Below are positions 25,995-35,110 of a stretch of 52,411 bases of DNA, piece after piece. The stretch covers positions 1-52,411 of the forward strand of contig NZ_JAUNKC010000022.1 of assembly GCF_030532965.1 (NCBI RefSeq), read 5' to 3'. Each line of letters starts with the position of its first letter. Positions within the stretch are counted from its first letter, which is position 1. Both the position numbers and the translations under genes were made by a program. The DNA is from Corynebacterium sp. (lineage in GTDB: Bacteria > Actinomycetota > Actinomycetes > Mycobacteriales > Mycobacteriaceae). The notes under the pieces were generated by a model. The model saw only the letters and a list, made by a program, of their open reading frames with translations, did no database searches and had not been told where the DNA came from.

Positions 25995-26453
25995 TCAGGC
26001 CACTTCGACGATGATTTCAATCTCAACAGGGGCATTAAGGGGAAGTTCCGCAACTCCAACCGCCGAACGAGCGTGGGCACCGGCTTGACCGAAAATTTCC
26101 CCAATAAGGGAAGAGGCGCCATTGACTACCGCAGGTTGTTCATTAAACCCCGCAGCTGAGGCGACAAACCCGACGATTTTCAGCACTCGTTTTACGTTGT
26201 CGATCCCGACCTCCGCATCGACCGCTGCCAGCGCATTAAGAGCGCATTGCCGGGCGTATTCCGCGCCCTTGTCGACGCCAATCTCTGCCCCGAGCTTCCC
26301 CGTTTCCGGCAGTTTCCCATCGACGAATGGCAGCTGACCCGAGGTCCAGACCTGGTTTCCCACCGTGATTGCTGGCACGTATGCGGCGACTGGGGCCGCC
26401 ACAGCTGGCAGCGTGATTCCTAGTTCTGCAAGACGGGCGCTGATCGACATCAT
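25995..26453 (-). CDS. RidA/YjgF-family enamine/imine deaminase-like protein
   Basis: The 152-residue protein belongs to the RidA family: VWTSGQLPFVDGKLPETGKLG, LNALAAVDAEVGIDNVKRVLK and ARSAVGVAELPLNAPVEIEIIVEVA are typical. It lies in the subgroup of slightly longer actinobacterial RidA proteins, which may lack the arginine of the canonical RidA site. The ATG overlaps the stop of the upstream DUF4177 gene as ATGA. Family members hydrolyse reactive enamines or imines released by PLP enzymes; activity here is not certain. Confidence 0.88.
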   Translation of the reverse strand: MMSISARLAELGITLPAVAAPVAAYVPAITVGNQVWTSGQLPFVDGKLPETGKLGAEIGVDKGAEYARQCALNALAAVDAEVGIDNVKRVLKIVGFVASAAGFNEQPAVVNGASSLIGEIFGQAGAHARSAVGVAELPLNAPVEIEIIVEVA

Positions 26454-26605
26454 TGGACCTCGCGCTTCATGTATGCAACGAGGTTATCTGGGTTGGCACC
26501 AGGTAGTACGGTTACCAGCTCCCACCCGTCTTCACCCCAGGTGTCCAGGATTTGTTTGGTGGCGTGGATAAGTAGCGGTACGGTTGCGTATTCCCATTTC
26601 TTCAT
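26450..26605 (-). CDS. Small DUF4177-like protein
   Basis: The 51-residue protein begins MKKWEYATVPLLIHATKQILDTWGEDGWELVTV. The WEY and GWELV elements are the DUF4177 signature of tiny soluble proteins of unknown function. I start at the second ATG of the open frame, where the family begins. It is translationally coupled to RidA by a 4-base overlap, an arrangement also seen in mycobacteria (recalled). Function unknown. Confidence 0.8.
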   Translation of the reverse strand: MKKWEYATVPLLIHATKQILDTWGEDGWELVTVLPGANPDNLVAYMKREVQ

Positions 26606-26758
26606 GTGTTGTACTGTAGCGCATGTCGCCACGCAACAATAGGGTTTTTTGACGCCGCGTTACCTGCCTATTCCCGCCAGGTTGGAGTCACGTTTCCACA
26701 CCAGCCGCCACCCACCCCAAGGATTAGAGTGGATATTTTTGGGCTGGTCTGCTAAAAC

Positions 26759-27100
26759 TTAAATTCCTATGAGCTCGCCGCCGTTTGCTAAGTATTCGGC
26801 CCATGAGGTTATGTGCGGATTCTTACGCAACAACGCTCGGCGTTGCCGCTCCGTGAGTCCACCCCATACCCCGAATTCAACTTTGTTATCGAGGGCGTCT
26901 GCCCGGCATTGCATGAGCACGGGACATTGGCGGCAAATGGCTGCGGCGCGACGTTGCGCAGCTCCACGTACGAATAGCGCATCGGGGTCGCCGTTGCGGC
27001 AGTTTGCTTGCATGACCCAATCGCCACGCTCAGTTGTAGTCGAATCCGAGTTATTCAGGAAAGGATTTCGTTTCGTATCGGATACCAGCGATGTGGTCAT
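26759..27100 (-). CDS. whcB: WhiB-family Fe-S transcriptional regulator (WhiB4/WhcB-like)
   Basis: The 113-residue protein has the four conserved cysteines of WhiB proteins (ANCRN, then CRQCPVLMQC), the GVWGGLTERQRRAL turn and a basic C-terminus (LLRKNPH). These ligate a 4Fe-4S cluster that senses oxygen or redox state, and the protein binds sigma factor and DNA. An AGGAGG lies just upstream of the ATG. WhiB4 and PonA2 are neighbours in mycobacteria, and the same pairing here supports the WhiB4/WhcB assignment. It diverges from the penicillin-binding protein gene. Confidence 0.92.
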   Translation of the reverse strand: MTTSLVSDTKRNPFLNNSDSTTTERGDWVMQANCRNGDPDALFVRGAAQRRAAAICRQCPVLMQCRADALDNKVEFGVWGGLTERQRRALLRKNPHITSWAEYLANGGELIGI

Positions 27101-27267
27101 CGTATATTCCTCCTGACAATTGGGTACCAAGGCACTTACAAGGATAGGTAATCCCTACTAGACACGTGTAAGTCTATTCACAACAAACAAGCGAAGTCGA
27201 ATGAATCACACGATGAGGGGTGATTAGCTATTCCCCCTTCGGCGGTTTAGTAGCTAGTGTATGAAGG

Positions 27268-29640
27268 GTGCCTTTATGGAAACCTTTATCTCGAATTGCA
27301 GGCGCCACGGTTATCGCGGGCGTGGCTAGTGCCATTGCGTTGTCTCCGCTTGCCGCGTTAGGCGGCATTGCCATTGCGCGCACAAACGAGACTATGCAGT
27401 CGAATATTCAGGATCTTGCTGTTGGGGCCACCCCCGGGGTGACCACCATCACCGACAAAGATGGGGTCCCGTTTGCCTGGCTGTACGATCAGCGCCGGTA
27501 CGAGCTTACTGGCGACCAGATCAATCAATCCATGAAAGATGCCATCGTGGCGATTGAGGACCGCCGGTTCTACGATCACCACGGGGTCGACATTCAGGGC
27601 AATATCCGCGCAGTGGCCACCAACTTCCTTGCCGGTGGCGTTGAGCAAGGCGCGTCCACGATCAATCAGCAGTATGTGAAGAACTACCTGTTGTTGGTGT
27701 CGGCGAAGACGGATGAGGAACGTCAAGCCGCCATTGAGACGTCAATTCCCCGAAAGTTACGGGAAATGCGGATGGCCTCGGCTGTTGACGATTTACTCAG
27801 CAAAGATGAGGTTTTAACCCGGTATCTCAATTTGATCCCATTCGGCAATAACGCCTACGGGATCGAAGCCGCAGCCCAGACCTACTTTGGAATCCCGGCG
27901 AAGGATCTGAACGTACCCCAGTCCGCCATGTTGGCGGGTATGGTGCAATCCTCAAGCTATTTGAATCCCTACACCAATGAAGAGGGTGTTATAGAACGCC
28001 GCAACACCGTCCTTAATGCCATGGTGGCGGCGGGAACGTTGTCGGAAGAAGACGCCATTGCCTTCTCGCAGCAGCCCTTGGGGGTATTGGACAAACCAGC
28101 CACGCTGCCGAATGGCTGTATCGCCACTGGTAATCGCGGATTCTTCTGCGATTATGTGCTCAGTTACCTGAAGGAAAAGGGCCTCAGCCAAGAAGATTTG
28201 CACAAGGGTTCCTACACCATCACCACAACGTTGGATTCTCAGGTGCAAGATGCAGCCCACAACGCGGTCGCTTCGCACGTGTCGTCGCAGACCCCTGGCG
28301 TTGCGGAGGTCTTCAACGTTGTGGAACCTGGAAAGGATTCCCGCCGAGTATTGGCGATGACTTCCTCGCGTGACTACGGCCTGGACCTGGAGTCCGGCCA
28401 AACCGTATTGCCCCAGCCGACGTCGCTGGTAGGCAATGGTGCCGGTTCGGTATTCAAGATTTTCACAGCGGCGGTTGCGCTGGAACAGGGTTACGGCTTA
28501 GACACCCAGTTTGATGTGCCAAAGCGGATTGACGTTTCCGGAATGGGTGTCGGTGGCGCTGTTGGCTGCCCGCCTGGCAAGTATTGCGTGGAAAATGCCG
28601 GCCCGTATGCGCCCCGAATGTCTATGCGGGAATTGCTAGCCCAGTCGCCAAACACGACCTTTATCAAGATGATCGAAGAGGTCACGGTTCCGGCCGTGGT
28701 TGATTTGTCGGTAAAGCTTGGGCTTCGATCCTACGAAAACCCAGGCAGTTACGACGGCGAACAGTCGATCGCGGAATTCATTAAGACGAATAATCTGGGT
28801 TCTTATACTTTGGGCCCGACTGCGGTTAACCCGCTGGAGCTGTCCAATGTTGCCGCGTCAATCGCCTCAGGCGGGGTGTGGTGCGAGCCGTCTCCCATCG
28901 TGGAGGTTCGCGACAATAAGGGCCGGGAAGTATTCATCAACACCCCTGCGTGCGAACAAGCCCTCAATGAGGATGTGGCTTACGCCCTGGCCGCCGGGAT
29001 GAGCGACGACATCATCCGCGGCACCGGCGCGGGGGCGGCAGGCGCTTTCGGCTGGTCAGCACCGCTCGCGGCGAAAACCGGTACCACTGAGTCGCACCAA
29101 TCCGCAGCGTTCTTAGCCTTTAACGATCGCTTCGCGGGGGCTACCTATATTTATAACGATGGCACAACAATTTCGCCGCTGTGTACCGGCCCGGTGCAGC
29201 AGTGTTCCTACGGCAGCTTGTTCGGCGGCTACGAACCGGCTCGTACGTGGTTCCAGGCGGCTACCGCTGTCGCAGCCTTCAATGGGGCGCTACCGAGCGC
29301 CAAGTCCGAATTTAGCCAGGGGCGTCGGTCGGAGTTGACGGAAAAGTACTTCGGCCGCCCGGCAGGCGAGGTGGAGAAGGAACTGGAGAAAGACGGGCAT
29401 GACGTGGTCCAGCAGATAGTCGCCGGTAACGGCACCGCCAAGGGAACGGTGGTTCGGGTGGTGGCGGATTTGCCGCTGAAACCTGGCGCCAAGGTGGTTC
29501 TGCACGTTTCTGATGGCACGTCGTTTAGGCCGGATCCTGCCCCTGCGCCCGCGCCGCCACCAGCACCGGCACCTGATCAGTTTGAACAGGATATCGCGTC
29601 GCTGGCGGAGGAACTGTTGAATTTATTTGGTGGTAATTAG
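27268..29640 (+). CDS. Bifunctional class A penicillin-binding protein with PASTA domain (PonA2 type)
   Basis: The 790-residue protein has an N-terminal membrane anchor, a GT51 glycosyltransferase domain with catalytic Glu97 in AIEDRRFYDHHGVD and GASTINQQYVKN, and a transpeptidase domain with SxxK at S394-K397, SxN at S460-N462 and K603-T-G. A C-terminal PASTA domain (REVEKELEKDG-type region) precedes a Pro-rich linker and short tail. It polymerises and cross-links peptidoglycan. The start is a GTG with little room for a ribosome binding site; TAGTGT 7 bases upstream could be a -10 element of a leaderless transcript. Confidence 0.95.
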   Translation: MPLWKPLSRIAGATVIAGVASAIALSPLAALGGIAIARTNETMQSNIQDLAVGATPGVTTITDKDGVPFAWLYDQRRYELTGDQINQSMKDAIVAIEDRRFYDHHGVDIQGNIRAVATNFLAGGVEQGASTINQQYVKNYLLLVSAKTDEERQAAIETSIPRKLREMRMASAVDDLLSKDEVLTRYLNLIPFGNNAYGIEAAAQTYFGIPAKDLNVPQSAMLAGMVQSSSYLNPYTNEEGVIERRNTVLNAMVAAGTLSEEDAIAFSQQPLGVLDKPATLPNGCIATGNRGFFCDYVLSYLKEKGLSQEDLHKGSYTITTTLDSQVQDAAHNAVASHVSSQTPGVAEVFNVVEPGKDSRRVLAMTSSRDYGLDLESGQTVLPQPTSLVGNGAGSVFKIFTAAVALEQGYGLDTQFDVPKRIDVSGMGVGGAVGCPPGKYCVENAGPYAPRMSMRELLAQSPNTTFIKMIEEVTVPAVVDLSVKLGLRSYENPGSYDGEQSIAEFIKTNNLGSYTLGPTAVNPLELSNVAASIASGGVWCEPSPIVEVRDNKGREVFINTPACEQALNEDVAYALAAGMSDDIIRGTGAGAAGAFGWSAPLAAKTGTTESHQSAAFLAFNDRFAGATYIYNDGTTISPLCTGPVQQCSYGSLFGGYEPARTWFQAATAVAAFNGALPSAKSEFSQGRRSELTEKYFGRPAGEVEKELEKDGHDVVQQIVAGNGTAKGTVVRVVADLPLKPGAKVVLHVSDGTSFRPDPAPAPAPPPAPAPDQFEQDIASLAEELLNLFGGN

Positions 29641-29642
29641 CT

Positions 29643-30113
29643 TTACGACGCCGCCAGCGCCGCACGTACCGCCGTGGAAAGCCGCTTGCCATCCGCTTGG
29701 CCAGCGGCTTTTTCGGTGGCGATCTTCATGATCTGCCCCATGTGCTTCATGGTGGCTTCCCCTTCGGCTGCGACCACCTCGGCGATGGCGGCCTCGACGA
29801 TGGCGGCGACTTCGGCGTCGTCAAGCTGCGCGGGCAGGTACACCGCAAGGATTTCTGCCTCGGTGCGCTCTTGCTCAGCCAGTTCGGTACGACCCGCCTC
29901 GGTGTAGACCTCTGCGGATTCTTTGCGCTTTTTAATTTCGCGTGCGATCACTTTCAGCACGTCGGCGTCGGTCAGCTCGTGCCGGGCTTTGCTAGCGGTT
30001 TCTTCGGCGGTAATTGTGGACAGCAGCATCCGCAGCGCCCCGGTGCGGTCTTTTTCCCGCGCCTTCATGGCTGCGGTCATGTCGGTTCGGATTTGTTCTT
30101 TCAATTCACTCAT
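29643..30113 (-). CDS. GatB/YqeY domain protein
   Basis: The 156-residue helical protein matches the YqeY family: LKEQIRTDMTAAMKAREKDRTGALRMLLSTI at the N-terminus and MKHMGQIMKIATEKAAGQADGKRLSTAVRAAL at the C-terminus. The C-terminal domain is shared with GatB, the tRNA-dependent amidotransferase subunit, so tRNA binding is possible. I start at MSELKEQIR; the longer open frame extends into the divergent phosphoesterase gene. It ends 2 bases from the convergent PBP gene. Confidence 0.9.
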   Translation of the reverse strand: MSELKEQIRTDMTAAMKAREKDRTGALRMLLSTITAEETASKARHELTDADVLKVIAREIKKRKESAEVYTEAGRTELAEQERTEAEILAVYLPAQLDDAEVAAIVEAAIAEVVAAEGEATMKHMGQIMKIATEKAAGQADGKRLSTAVRAALAAS

Positions 30114-30165
30114 ACCCCCACACTTTAGCGGCTGTTCCCGGCAAGTTTCGTCGCGTTGTAGTGTT

Positions 30166-31077
30166 ATGTGGGTGGGAAGAATAACAAAATTCATAACACG
30201 ACTCGGGCTGACCGGTTTCTTAGCTGGCACATCGGTTGTCAGCTGGGCGGTACGGGAATGCCACCAATTTGAATTGAAAGTGGTGGACGTGCCGCTTCTG
30301 CCTGCCGGAACGCTGCGCGGCACGCAGGAATTTAGGATTCTGCATGTGTCCGATCTGCACATGATCCCCCACCAGAAGAAGAAACAAGCGTGGGTGCGCC
30401 AATTGGATTCGCTGAATCCAGATCTGGTCGTCAATACTGGCGATAATCTTTCGGATGAAAAAGCGGTTCCCCATGTGCTGCGCGCTTTAGGCCCACTGTT
30501 GCAGCGCCCTGGGTTTTTCGTCTTTGGCTCCAATGATTATTTCGCGCCGAAGATGGTGAACCCGTTTGTATACCTATTGGGGAAAAAGCGTAAGGTCTCT
30601 GATGTTTCGTTGCCGTGGCAGGGAATGCGGGCCGCGTTTATCGAGCACGGCTGGGTGGATCTGAATAATCGCCGCCACGAGGTGAAGATCAATGGGGTGC
30701 GGATAGCAGCAGCTGGCGTGGATGATCCGCACCACAACTTGGACGATTACGACGCCATCGCAGGCCCGCCCCACGCGGACGCCGACCTTGCGCTGGCGTT
30801 ACTGCATGCCCCCGAGCCTCGGGTGCTGGAGCGTTTCGCCGCCGATGGTTACGGCTTGTCCCTTTCTGGTCATACCCACGGCGGTCAGGTGTGTTTGCCG
30901 ACCGGCACCGCGATTGTCACCAATTGCGGCATTGACCGGGTACGGGCCGCGGGATTGCACATGTTTGACCAGATGGCGATGCACGTTTCCAATGGCTTAG
31001 GTACCTCGAAGTTTGCGCCGATTCGGTTGTTCTGCCGCCCGTCGGCAACCCTCATTCGGGTCGTCGAAAAGCAGTAG
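30166..31077 (+). CDS. Calcineurin-like metallophosphoesterase (YkuE/YaeI-like)
   Basis: The 303-residue protein has an N-terminal hydrophobic helix, then the metal-binding motifs ILHVSDLHM, VVNTGDNL, FGSNDYFAP (in place of GNHD) and SLSGHTHGGQ. YaeI/YkuE-type proteins of this form are membrane-linked phosphodiesterases, some acting on lipid A-like substrates. In actinobacteria the gene sits beside ponA2, as here. The ATG has no clear ribosome binding site; the upstream TAGTGT suggests a leaderless message, which is inference. Confidence 0.88.
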   Translation: MWVGRITKFITRLGLTGFLAGTSVVSWAVRECHQFELKVVDVPLLPAGTLRGTQEFRILHVSDLHMIPHQKKKQAWVRQLDSLNPDLVVNTGDNLSDEKAVPHVLRALGPLLQRPGFFVFGSNDYFAPKMVNPFVYLLGKKRKVSDVSLPWQGMRAAFIEHGWVDLNNRRHEVKINGVRIAAAGVDDPHHNLDDYDAIAGPPHADADLALALLHAPEPRVLERFAADGYGLSLSGHTHGGQVCLPTGTAIVTNCGIDRVRAAGLHMFDQMAMHVSNGLGTSKFAPIRLFCRPSATLIRVVEKQ

Positions 31078-31133
31078 TCTTTGCCTTTACTCTCGGCGCG
31101 GACTAACATTTCTCTCGGTGCGTAACGCACCAT

Positions 31134-31210
31134 CGGGATATGGCGCAGTTTGGTAGCGTACTTCGTTCGGGACGAAGGGGTCGCAGGTTCAAATCCTGTT
31201 ATCCCGACCA
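31134..31210 (+). tRNA. tRNA-Pro, anticodon CGG
   Basis: The sequence folds as a full cloverleaf with a 7-base acceptor stem (CGGGATA/TATCCCG), a D arm, and an anticodon stem CTTCG/CGAAG. The loop is TTCGGGA with anticodon CGG, and a T arm contains GGTTCAAATCC. The 3' CCA is encoded. It reads proline codon CCG. A terminator follows 5 bases later. Confidence 0.96.
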
Positions 31211-31214
31211 CTTC

Positions 31215-31250
31215 GCTGGTGAGGTTTTTATACCCCTCACCAGCATTTTC
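31215..31250 (+). terminator. Terminator after tRNA-Pro
   Basis: Arms GCTGGTGAGG and CCTCACCAGC (10 bases each) with a 10-base loop are followed by ATTTTC and further T residues. This is a normal intrinsic terminator for the tRNA gene. Confidence 0.85.
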
Positions 31251-31270
31251 TTTTGTTATGCTTGGTTGTT

Positions 31271-31975
31271 GTGATTACTCCACTGCCGCCGCTGTCGTCG
31301 TTTCGCGCTGTTTTATTCGATCTTGACAATACGTTGCTCGATCACAACCACGCCGCGCATGTCGGCGTAATCGAATGGTCGAATCGGCTCGGCGTCCCAC
31401 CCGACCCGGCGCGCTGGGCGGAGGTTGAGCGGCGACATTTCCTCGCATTCGAACGCGGCGAATTAAGCCATGACCAGCAGCGTTATATGCGCATCCGCGA
31501 GTATTTGGGCCGCCCGGGCTTGACCGACGCGGAGGCCGCGGAGTTGTTTTCGGACTATATTTCGTGCTACCAGGCCGCGTTGATCCCCATCCCCCATGCG
31601 GCGCAGACGCTGGCGAAGGCGTTATCGCTTGTTGACGCCCACAACGCAACAGTGGGGATCCTCACCAATGGTGCCGCGGCGTTGCAGACGCGGAAAATGC
31701 AGATGGCTGGTTTATGGGACGAGCGGTTGGTGATGCTTGCGGCGAAGGAATTGGGGTCGGCGAAGCCTAATCGGGAGTGTTATGTCCGAGCCCTAGCCGC
31801 CATTGACGTTGCGCCGCAGGACGCGATCGTTATTGGGGACGACCTCACCAACGATGTGCTAGGGCCCCGCTCGGCAGGGTTGGCTGCGATTTATTTCGCC
31901 CGCGACGGCGAAGGTGCTGCCGCAGCCCCGCCGGGGGTTCCGGTTGTGTCGCGGTTAACGGAGTTGCTGTGGTGA
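31271..31975 (+). CDS. HAD-superfamily hydrolase
   Basis: The 234-residue protein has motif [12 protein letters not shown], motif [10 protein letters not shown], the motif III Lys region GSAKPNREC and motif [14 protein letters not shown] helical cap lies between motifs I and II, as in HAD subfamily IA phosphatases or haloacid dehalogenase-like enzymes. The substrate is not evident. I use the GTG giving [11 protein letters not shown]; a TATGCT 8 bases upstream could be the -10 element of a leaderless transcript. A TTG six codons upstream is the alternative. It ends 4 bases from the convergent copper protein. Confidence 0.85.
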   Translation: MITPLPPLSSFRAVLFDLDNTLLDHNHAAHVGVIEWSNRLGVPPDPARWAEVERRHFLAFERGELSHDQQRYMRIREYLGRPGLTDAEAAELFSDYISCYQAALIPIPHAAQTLAKALSLVDAHNATVGILTNGAAALQTRKMQMAGLWDERLVMLAAKELGSAKPNRECYVRALAAIDVAPQDAIVIGDDLTNDVLGPRSAGLAAIYFARDGEGAAAAPPGVPVVSRLTELLW

Positions 31976-31979
31976 TTGG

Positions 31980-33755
31980 TTAGCGGGTGGTGACTGGCTT
32001 AAGACTGTCGTCGCTGCCGTTGTCTATTGGTTTGGTGGGTTTCTGCTGCGCTGTGGGGTTGGTGGTGGTTTCCGCCCCGGTCGCCAGCACTTGGAGTTCC
32101 ATCCCTTGGATGCGATGTCCGGCGATGGTGCACCAGCCAGCCATGTCGGCGGAGATGACGCCGACGGCGATTTCGGTTTCTTCACCGGGATTGATCCGCC
32201 CTGACGTCACGCCATTGTCGAAGGCTAGGTCGTGGGCCTGGGTGTCGTCGTTACGCAGGGCGATCACCAGTTGGTTCCCGGCGGGTACTTTGAGCACGTT
32301 TGGGCTAAAGCTCATGTCTTTCATGGAGACTGCCACTGTGGTGGTATTTCCGGTACCGCCGGTGGTTACCGGCGCGGTCGGGGTGGGTACCAGCCCGCCG
32401 AAAGCTGCAATCACCAGGGCGAGCGTGGCAAGCCCCGCGGTGATTTGGTTTAGTTTCGGTGACGACGCAGGGGTGAGGGGTTCTCGGAGTTTTCGGATTA
32501 CTCCCAATTGGGCGCGCACTGCGACGGGGCTTAAGACCACGAAGACGGCGAGTGATCCCATCGCCAAGATGGATAAAACCACCCGCAGCCACGAGTTATC
32601 GGTGTAGAGCCAGGCGGCTAGGCCCACGTTAAGCAGGGTGGACCGGTATAACCCGGCGCGATCGTAGACGGCTAGCCCCGTGCGGGTGGCATTGGGGCCG
32701 CCGCCGATGGTGGTGGGCAGAAGATAGCTCATCACCCCGATGAGTAATTGGGCGGCAAATCCCACCAGCACCGCCATGGTGGGTAGGGTGATGGCGGTGC
32801 TACTTGCTGCGGTGGCGGTGCGGTAGGTTAAGACGATGAGCGCGCCGATCAGCCAGAGCGGGGCGCACAGAACTGATGCGGCGGCGAAGGTGATGCGATC
32901 GCGGGGATCGTTCAGCACTGTGTGCACGCAACGCGCCCAGCTGCCTGCGGGTATGAGCAGGCCCACGATATAGATGGCAAGCCCGGCGGCGCTTATGTGG
33001 GTGTAGCCGATCCCGGCACCGATCGCGGCGGTGAGGGTTCCGGTGACGAGGAGACTGAATGTGAGTCCGGGGCGTTCGTAGTGCGCCTGGGTGCGCCACA
33101 CCGCCGGGAATAGCAGCATTAATGCACCAACGGCGGCGCAGCCCACGAATCCCAGAATATTGAGAACGAGGTGGCTTAACAGGAGGTTTTCTTGTAGTGG
33201 GCTTGGCAGATCGTGGGCGAGCACCGCACCAACTATGGTGCCGATACTTAAGAATGCGGCGGAGCAGATAAAGGCTATAACGCTGGGCCCGTAGCGGTGT
33301 TCGGTTCCGGTTTTCCGGGAGTTTCGGTATTGCAGCGCCAGGTAGATCGCGTGGGTTGCCAGGCTGGCGCTGACGATGCCTGCCCCAATAGCGGTGAGGT
33401 ACCAATAGTATGTGACGCTGGTGTGGAGCAACTGGCCCGCCAGCGTGATGATGATTCCCAGGTTGAGTATCGCAATCCGGCGCAATTGCCACGGCCGGGC
33501 GGATTCCGGCAAAGGTTGGTGGAGGAATTTCTCGGTGAAGTGTTGGGACCACAGCACGATGGAATTGGTGATGATCCCGAGGGTAAACATGTGGATGAGT
33601 ACCCACCGGTAGTTCGGCAGTGCCCAGTGGATCAGGGAGGTGGCGATGAGGGCAAGCATCCAAAAGGACACGGGTTTGCTTGCTTTTCGGTGCCAGGTTG
33701 CGCGGTTGCGGTTTCCCAGGGTCGGTCGGTTCGGGGCGGTACTATCCGGTTGCAT
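31980..33755 (-). CDS. Polytopic membrane protein with C-terminal type-1 copper (cupredoxin) domain
   Basis: The 591-residue protein has about ten or more hydrophobic helices with several His residues (for example ATSLIHWALP, WVLIHMFTLG, SQHFTEKFLH, LLSHLVLNILG) and then, from about residue 445, a soluble beta-rich domain. That domain shows a complete type-1 copper set: H508 (TQAHDLAF), C542, H547 and M552 in GWCTIAGHRIQGM. The spacing Cx4Hx4M resembles auracyanin. In other actinobacteria a similar membrane region is fused to copper nitrite reductase (recalled); here the chain ends after one cupredoxin domain. It is probably a membrane electron carrier or copper-handling protein. Confidence 0.75.
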   Translation of the reverse strand: MQPDSTAPNRPTLGNRNRATWHRKASKPVSFWMLALIATSLIHWALPNYRWVLIHMFTLGIITNSIVLWSQHFTEKFLHQPLPESARPWQLRRIAILNLGIIITLAGQLLHTSVTYYWYLTAIGAGIVSASLATHAIYLALQYRNSRKTGTEHRYGPSVIAFICSAAFLSIGTIVGAVLAHDLPSPLQENLLLSHLVLNILGFVGCAAVGALMLLFPAVWRTQAHYERPGLTFSLLVTGTLTAAIGAGIGYTHISAAGLAIYIVGLLIPAGSWARCVHTVLNDPRDRITFAAASVLCAPLWLIGALIVLTYRTATAASSTAITLPTMAVLVGFAAQLLIGVMSYLLPTTIGGGPNATRTGLAVYDRAGLYRSTLLNVGLAAWLYTDNSWLRVVLSILAMGSLAVFVVLSPVAVRAQLGVIRKLREPLTPASSPKLNQITAGLATLALVIAAFGGLVPTPTAPVTTGGTGNTTTVAVSMKDMSFSPNVLKVPAGNQLVIALRNDDTQAHDLAFDNGVTSGRINPGEETEIAVGVISADMAGWCTIAGHRIQGMELQVLATGAETTTNPTAQQKPTKPIDNGSDDSLKPVTTR

Positions 33756-33820
33756 TTTCTCTCTTTCACACCCTTGAATGTTTCGGTGCCGAGAAGTCGG
33801 TTGCTGTTGATCTTAATCGC

Positions 33821-35026
33821 TTAAGGTGCATCTCCTTGTTTCATGTGGTGATTGACCACCATAATCAGGACAATCAGCAGCACAAGCCACCCAGTAAGCC
33901 AGATAAGGAACCCGTACCATCCGGTGACGTCGTACACGTAACCAGATGCCCAGCCTAAAACGGAAGACCCCAGGTAATACATCAAAACGTACATGCCAGA
34001 CGCTTGGGCAGTATTGGTGGTGGCGCGCTGGCTGATTGCAGCCGAGGCGGTGGAGTGCATGAGGAAGAACGCTGCAATAAATAGCAACAGTCCGCACCCA
34101 AGAAACGGTTCCGTGCCCGCGCACAGTGCCACGCCGAGCACCATGGCGATGGAACCGGCGATTAATGTGGCACCATGGCCGAATCGGGTGATGATTCTCC
34201 CGGCGCGGGCGCTGGTGTAGGTGCCCGCAAGATACAGCAGAAACAGCAGGCCAACGTGGGATTCGTGGAAACCGAAGTCGTCGATAAGCCGAAAGCCGAT
34301 GACGTTGAACAGCGAAACGAATACCCCCATGAGGATGAAGGAACAGCAAAACAGCACCGCCAACGGCACCTGACGCCAGAGGGCAAGAGCGGCGATCGTG
34401 TTGTTTTTAACGTTCAGACGTGTCGGGGTGAAACCTCGTTGGGAGGGTAGTACCAGTGCGGTGGTGATGGCCAGCAACAGCGCACATCCGCTGGAGATGA
34501 GGATCGACCAGCGCCAATCGGTCACCCCTAGCGCCAGGGTGGGGATCAGGCGGCCGGTAATACCGCCCACGCTGGTTCCTGCGATGTACAGCCCCACTGT
34601 TGTGGAAATGTCACGGAGGTGGATTTCCTCGCTTATCCAGGTCATCGCCGCAGCTGGCACCCCGGCTATGAACGCGCCTTGCAGGGCGCGTAGCGCTATG
34701 AGCACCTCGATTGTTGGGGCTAGGGGAACCACCAATCCTATGCTGGTGGCGGCAAGTACGGAAATAATGAGGGTTTTGCCCCGGCCATAGCGTTCGGAGA
34801 GTATCGCGGCGGGCACCACGCAGAGCGCCAAGCTTGCGGTTGCGGCCGATACCGTCAGCGCCGCGGTGGCGATGCTGACGTGAAATTCTGTGACTATCCG
34901 GGGCAGTAGTGCCTGGGTGGTATATAGCGCGTTGAAGGTGGCAAGCCCGGCGCATACGAGGGCAAGTGCTGCACGTCGATAGGCGGAACTTCCGGCGCGC
35001 AGTCCAGGTTCGGTGTCGCGGGGCAT
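33821..35026 (-). CDS. Major facilitator superfamily transporter
   Basis: The 401-residue protein has 12 predicted hydrophobic helices, a long cytoplasmic loop between helices 6 and 7 and the MFS A-motif variant SERYGRGKTLI after helix 2. The first helix pair (TFNALYTTQALLPRIVTEF) resembles the YnfM/AraJ-like group of sugar or drug efflux carriers. The substrate cannot be told. It stands alone, downstream of the sod terminator and in the same direction as the copper protein gene, 65 bases away. Confidence 0.88.
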   Translation of the reverse strand: MPRDTEPGLRAGSSAYRRAALALVCAGLATFNALYTTQALLPRIVTEFHVSIATAALTVSAATASLALCVVPAAILSERYGRGKTLIISVLAATSIGLVVPLAPTIEVLIALRALQGAFIAGVPAAAMTWISEEIHLRDISTTVGLYIAGTSVGGITGRLIPTLALGVTDWRWSILISSGCALLLAITTALVLPSQRGFTPTRLNVKNNTIAALALWRQVPLAVLFCCSFILMGVFVSLFNVIGFRLIDDFGFHESHVGLLFLLYLAGTYTSARAGRIITRFGHGATLIAGSIAMVLGVALCAGTEPFLGCGLLLFIAAFFLMHSTASAAISQRATTNTAQASGMYVLMYYLGSSVLGWASGYVYDVTGWYGFLIWLTGWLVLLIVLIMVVNHHMKQGDAP

Positions 35027-35046
35027 GGTTCCATGGTGCCAAATAA

Positions 35047-35083
35047 CTCACGGCCCCGGTGTGGTATCAACCGGGGCCGTGAG
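35047..35083. terminator. Strong terminator downstream of sodA
   Basis: Two perfect 13-base arms (CTCACGGCCCCGG and CCGGGGCCGTGAG) with an 11-base loop lie between sodA and the MFS gene. Reading leftward the stem is followed by TTATTTGG. Confidence 0.8.
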
Positions 35084-35110
35084 GTGAAAACGCTATGCGC
35101 AGCCTTAAGA

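Noticed and set aside
32800..33663. 287-codon minus-strand frame inside the copper protein gene
   Set aside because: It is rich in Arg, His and Pro, as expected for a shifted frame of a GC-rich membrane protein gene, and has no start signal.
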